Shown piece after piece: positions 6,572 to 6,769 of a stretch of DNA of 6,769 bases (its first letter is position 1; every line of letters starts with the position of its first letter). The position numbers were made by a program, and so were the translations under genes. Source of the stretch: Bacteroidota bacterium (GTDB lineage: Bacteria; Bacteroidota; Bacteroidia; NS11-12g; UBA955); NCBI GenBank assembly GCA_008081305.1, contig VMCP01000131.1, forward strand, positions 1 through 6,769, given 5' to 3'. A model generated the notes under the pieces. The model saw only the letters and a list, made by a program, of their open reading frames with translations, did not search any database and had not been told where the DNA came from.

Positions 6572-6769
6572 TCGAAAACCCGCAATACTATTTTTAATAT
6601 TCACAGTTGCCATATTTACTGGGTTAACTGCTATTTTTTCATGGGAAAAAACCAAAGGATTCTTTGAAGGTAACGGCCTCTTTTTTTACTCATACAATTA
6701 TAAGACAACACAACCCACCCCAATTGTTTCCAATGTACACACCGACAGCAGCGCAATTGTCAAACCTAT
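6564..6769 (+). CDS. Membrane-anchored protein, N-terminal part, GTG start (continues past window)
   Basis: A frame from GTG at 6564 stays open to the window edge (68 codons seen). It begins MYNRKP, then a hydrophobic segment at about 7-26 (AILFLIFTVAIFTGLTAIFS), a typical signal anchor with a basic N-end. A polar stretch likely to be periplasmic follows (WEKTKGFFEGNGLFFYSYNY, then a Thr/Pro-rich part). The frame is closed just upstream by TGA at 6546-6548, and no ATG occurs between there and the edge, so GTG is the only ordinary start. It overlaps the carrier gene by 8 bases. By position and topology it could be the DltD-like or SGNH-type partner that takes the cargo to an acceptor outside the membrane, but no catalytic motif is visible yet. 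The function is therefore unknown. Confidence 0.7.
   Translation, partial: MYNRKPAILFLIFTVAIFTGLTAIFSWEKTKGFFEGNGLFFYSYNYKTTQPTPIVSNVHTDSSAIVKP

Overview
The window looks like a chromosomal segment from a member of the Bacteroidota, most likely a flavobacterium-like organism. The evidence is a gliding/type IX secretion gene pair (the end of a PorP/SprF-family gene, then a GldJ-like lipoprotein gene), several copies of the Bacteroidota -7 promoter box TAnnTTTG at sensible places, starts that lack Shine-Dalgarno sequences, and a moderately AT-rich composition. No mobile element, CRISPR array or sign of recent insertion was seen.

Left part (1-2222, + strand): the C-terminal 135 codons of a PorP/SprF outer-membrane protein, a short gap carrying its own promoter, then a full gldJ-type gene ending at a strong rho-independent terminator. 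Middle part (2244-2795, - strand): an RNA block transcribed leftwards, made of the RNase P RNA gene (rnpB), then tRNA-Gly(GCC), then a terminator that faces the gldJ terminator. Right part (2800-6769, + strand): gatB starts from a promoter that is divergent from and almost back to back with the rnpB promoter, and its predicted transcript has almost no leader.

Four further genes follow gatB with overlapping ends (1, 4, 8 and 8 bp): a stand-alone adenylation enzyme resembling DltA, a GNAT acyltransferase, an acyl/peptidyl carrier protein, and the start of a membrane-anchored protein with a GTG start that runs off the window. Together they look like a carrier-protein-dependent pathway: an amino acid (or similar small acid) is activated with ATP, loaded on the phosphopantetheine arm of the carrier, perhaps N-acylated by the GNAT, and passed to a membrane machinery that decorates an envelope polymer. 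This resembles dlt (D-alanylation) systems, but has an extra GNAT, a carrier unlike DltC, and a Gram-negative host. It is the most unusual part of the window. Its substrate and acceptor cannot be read from the sequence, and the genes needed to test the model lie beyond the right edge.
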